Assembly: GCA_037043015.1 (NCBI GenBank)
Contig: CM073326.1
Span: 19,476,345 to 19,540,344 of the forward strand
Reading direction: 5' to 3'
DNA from: Bryum argenteum
Taxonomy: Eukaryota; Streptophyta; Bryopsida; Bryales; Bryaceae
Length of the DNA stretch: 64,000 nucleotides
The position numbers and the translations under genes were made by a program. Below, piece by piece: positions 60,623 through 64,000 of this stretch; positions within the stretch are counted from its first letter, which is position 1; every line of letters starts with the position of its first letter. Under the pieces are notes generated by a model that was not told the DNA's origin, searched no databases, and worked only from the letters and a program-made list of their open reading frames with translations.

Positions 60623-61408
60623 ACACCATTGAGAGAAAGATGCAAAAATACCAACCTCTCATCAACGATATTATTAACAAAGGATGGATAGTTGAACCAC
60701 TAATAGTAATAACAGCAGGTGCCAGAGCATCCACATACATTCCATCTATGAAAATCCTCAAAACCAAACTCAAAATACCAAAGACACTCATAAAAAATAC
60801 ATTCAGAGAAATAAACACAATTGCTATACACCATGCCATGTCTATAATACTACACAAGAGAAAACTAGAAAATGGAGAAACATTACCAGCAGACATACAA
60901 CCACCATAGATATATTATATAAAAACAAAATAAAATAAATTAAAATTATTAAAAAATAATAATAATAATAAAAAAAAAAAATAATAAAAAAATAAAAATA
61001 AAAAATGGAAGAAGTGATATATTAGAATAGCAACCTTGTCACAATACAGGGGGCCCAAGCCGTTGGAATTTCCTGCCCACTAGCTCTATAGCGCCAGATG
61101 ATTGTAAACGATGCTCAAACGAGTTAAATGGGAATCGAACCCGGACCACCGCTACTACACATCCATGTCTCTTCCAAACAACGTGGTATGTCAACAATGT
61201 GACGACCAACAAAACCAAACCTTTACTTTTATACAAACATAACAGCTCACTAGTTCTGGGTCCTTTTTTTCATGTAGTGTCCATCCTGAGAGGGGTTAGT
61301 AGTCCTATACCACTGTTGTTAGGTCCTGTGGGCATATCATCAAGGGTAGGTCGAACGGACACTTTATTCACGCCAACCCTTACGGGTCTGGTGTTCTTCT
61401 TCTTCTTC
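60623..61408 (+). mobile_element. 5'-truncated LINE copy, 786 bp
   Basis: Starts inside the nuclease-like end of ORF2 and runs to the same (TTC)n tail. Flanked by an 11-bp duplication TACGAGAGCCA at 60612-60622 and 61409-61419. The coding part (60623-60909) matches 18015-18302 almost base for base; the A-rich stretch after it is different in length. Recent insertion from the same LINE family. Confidence 0.93.
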
Positions 61409-61419
61409 TACGAGAGCCA

Positions 61420-62650
61420 TGTATCTAGTGCAATAAAGGCGGACTGTTGTGCTGCATGGAGGGCGGCTATAATACAAGAATTTTTCTTGAGCCCACTACT
61501 AAGTACACTAGCAACCAAATCTGGTGTATTAGTGCAATATAATCAACCCTGATTCTTACAAGTGATTTATTATCTCCTTGCGGTTATACGTCAAATATAG
61601 TCTATCCTTTGAACCTTCTTTTAATTTATTTTTGTATGCATGGAGCACCTCCGAGTTTATGGCCCTACATCGTTCAATTTTGTAATTTTCACAGTGCTTA
61701 TAATACCTTGTGTGAAAGTAGTTGAAAGAATCTTCATAGTTGCATGTTGTTGAAAGTTTTGTATTTGTTAGCCCCCTAAGTAAAGGAATATCAATGTACC
61801 ACTTTAGGTATGTACATATGTGTTTGCACCAAAGAAGTATTGATTTAAAGTTCTTATCCTCCAAACTTCAAATAGTGGGGTCATCAACAAGGTGTAAACT
61901 GGAGAGTGGTGGAATTGTGGTACATGGTGCTTTTTGAGGAAATGCTCAAACATTCAAATCGAAAAGTTTCTCCAACTATAGATTGTGACTGTGAAGAATT
62001 ACAACTTCATTTGTATCAGTATGATGTTCTTGAACTTTTAATTCCCATGGTCTTCACAATGCAGGAGCCAAGGAGAAAAATTTAACGTTTCTTGCAAAAC
62101 CTCATTCTATGCAAGCCTAAGAGAAGTATAAAAACTAGATGAAGAAATTAGGGATCAATGACAAAACAACACCGAACATACTAAATTGTAATGAACATAC
62201 TAGTTTAAAAGGAATTTTGTTTTGCCCAACAAAACTTAAGCTCACACATATTTCGTAAAGGAATCATGACTTTTCATCTTTAATGTGGTGCCCAATTCTC
62301 AACTCATGTGAGCAAGTACTTAAGAGGCATATTTTGCGTATGAACTCTTTTCAGTGTACCCATATTGAACATTTGAGGGCAAAATGGTTTACAAGAGCAC
62401 TCTACTACTCCAAGTTTAAAAAATTATATCACAAATAAGCATAAGGTAGTGTGCCACAAGCTTTGCTCATACCACTAAAGTTATTCTCTTAGCCACTCAA
62501 AAAGGAGAATCTTTAACTCAAAATAGCGACAATACTCACTTACAACCAAAAACTAACATTCATAACTAATTTGAGGACAATATGAAGAAAGTTCTTAAAT
62601 ACCACGCGTACGAAGCCACTTCAGAAATATGTTACAACAACAAAGTTGAC
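61420..62650. other. Intergenic before the right-edge gene
   Basis: AT-rich; no coding signal that I trust. Includes the 3' side of the minus-strand gene at 62662-63929. Confidence 0.4.
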
Positions 62651-62661
62651 CTTGGTGTAGG

Positions 62662-63929
62662 TTACGGTTGCCCAGGAAGATGAGGAATATCATCTAAGAA
62701 TGCACCTTGCTCTTTAGAATGTCCAAAGTAGTCAGCAAGTTGGCTTTGGGTATAGGTAGGCTCCGGTGAATCCTTCTCATATTGTTTCTCATATTGTTGT
62801 ATCAAAGGTTGCAAAGATTCATCAAAATGAGATGCTGAAACTTTGAACCTCTGCCCATGATTTGTCCGCTCCTCAAATGTACAAAATGTGGGATTAGAAT
62901 CATCTCCTATCCAACTTTGCATGCGAGCATAAGTATCTGATTGATGATCTTCTAAATTAGGCAAAACAACTACCGGTAAATTACTTGCCGCTTCCTTTTC
63001 TTCCTGCAAGCGAAGGTTGAATCAATACTCCAATGATTTCATGCATATTCAGTCTAAAGCAAGAAAAACTACAACCTATTTAGAGGCAGGCGTGAATAGA
63101 GTGTTCGTTCGACTTATCCTTGGATGTATGCTCGGAGGTCATCACATCAGTGGTGTGTCTTCTAACTCCTCTCGGGGTGAACACTATGCTAGTTTCTACC
63201 TAGCCACTAGTACCTTAGAGATACCCCAGATGGTATTATCCTGAACGGTTTTGAGGTATCCATACAACGAGGTCCAAGAACCCCCACCATAGTTGGGTGG
63301 ACTATGATGGTGACCACTGCACGGGCACAGGGAATAAAATCCACGACCTCCTCATTGGAGGCCGATACTCATTCTACATTATACTTTAGCAAGTCTCAAA
63401 CTATGATATGACAAGATCTTGTAGAAACACATCAAGTGGTATTAAATTACATCAATTGCATTGTGTGGGTGGTTTGAAATTTCCATTGTGATTATTTTGT
63501 CGCGGAGTAGTTTAATTTACTTATACTTATATCTAAACTTATATGATGTTTTGTTACGTTTCATGTATTTGGACGACAATGAATTTGAATACCTTTGAAA
63601 TAATTTGATGTCCTTGGATGGTTTGAATAAATGCTTACTTGGAATGATTTTGAGCGTTGGTATCGCTCTTTAAGACTTCGTTGTTCTTCATCAATCTGTA
63701 AATGATATATTTTTATTTTATTTTTTCAAATAAGGATAATGTTCAGTCTTATAAGGATAATGTTCAGTCTTATAGATGTCCAAGTAGAATTTGTGTATAA
63801 TAATATAGTGAACACCTGCTTATTTGTCTCAAATGCAACTTGTTCTTGAAGTTCTTTGAATCGAATTTTGATCAATGCTAAAAACCAATCAAGTCCAAGT
63901 TGCAAATCTTTTTGTATCATGCTTCCATA
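62662..63929 (-). CDS. C-terminal exons of an unrecognised coiled-coil protein
   Basis: Three exons, all phase 0: 63816-63929, 63639-63695 and 62662-63003, together 171 codons including the stop; the 5' part lies beyond the right edge. First exons are helical and charged (IKIRFKELQEQVAFETNKQ, IDEEQRSLKERYQRSKSFQ), probably a coiled coil. The last exon has QSDTYARMQSWIGDD, QQYEKQYEKDSPEP and a C terminus FLDDIPHLPGQP. No domain recognised. The intron before the last exon contains SINE copy D. The regular phases and good GT/AG sites make it a real host gene; I assign no function. Confidence 0.7.
63084..63363 (-). mobile_element. tRNA-derived SINE, copy D, head-truncated, in an intron
   Basis: On the minus strand it lacks the A-box part but keeps GAGGAGGTCGTGG, the GGACCTCGTTGTATGGATAC body and the tail. 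The tail (AGTGTTCACCCCGAGAGGAG, then GTCGAACGAACACTCTATTC) is the closest of the four copies to the LINE 3' end. Confidence 0.8.
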
Positions 63930-64000
63930 CTAACATACAACAAAATACAACTCAAGAGAAACACAATATTTGATGACTTCTTAGTGAAGCTTTGAAAGCG

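Overview
The window looks like nuclear DNA of a seed-free land plant (bryophyte, lycophyte or fern grade). It carries plant-only gene families: a Dof zinc-finger factor, TIFY-CCT-GATA (ZML-type) factors, and an LRR receptor kinase with one repeat per exon. It also carries an axonemal inner-arm dynein intermediate chain (IC140/WDR63/DNAI3 type), a gene kept only by lineages with flagellated sperm. No species is claimed.

Host genes, left to right: (1) 67-4873, minus: N-terminal half of an LRR receptor-like kinase, with a separate signal-peptide exon and a promoter near 5060; the kinase half lies off the left edge. (2) 25394-26161, plus: single-exon Dof factor. (3) 27417-29327, minus: ESCRT-I subunit VPS37. 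(4) 31208-38086, plus: about 18 exons of the dynein intermediate chain. (5) 39988-42398, minus, and 54045-56522, plus: two complete eight-exon TIFY-CCT-GATA paralogues lying head to head about 11.6 kb apart. They are nearly identical in some blocks and clearly diverged in others. (6) 62662-63929, minus: last three exons of an unrecognised gene that runs off the right edge.

Mobile DNA fills most of the rest. An 8.56-kb LINE (10201-18756) has 12-bp target duplications, an ORF1, an RNase H domain, a putative C-terminal PD-(D/E)XK nuclease domain, a 24-bp coding minisatellite and, unexpectedly, a heat-shock-type promoter between its coding parts; its RT catalytic core appears to be lost. Two 5'-truncated relatives lie at 60623-61408 and 37421-37546. 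A tRNA-derived SINE family (four copies) ends in a tail related to that LINE's 3' end, which suggests the LINE mobilised it. A 3.18-kb PIF/Harbinger transposon (47940-51117) sits between the two GATA genes and is almost intact.

At least six MITEs, in three size-matched pairs (370, about 930 and 233 bp) plus looser relatives, have termini of the form TTAA-CCCYTAAA...TTTARGGG-TTAA. That is the piggyBac-type signature and is unusual for a plant. Other TIR elements lie at 5921-6222 (TTA duplication), 43995-45689, 45715-46118, 36137-36302 and 59815-60265. The two at 43995-45689 and 45715-46118 are nested inside one SINE copy.

Exon structures were worked out by hand from splice sites, phase and family resemblance; no alignment or database search was run.
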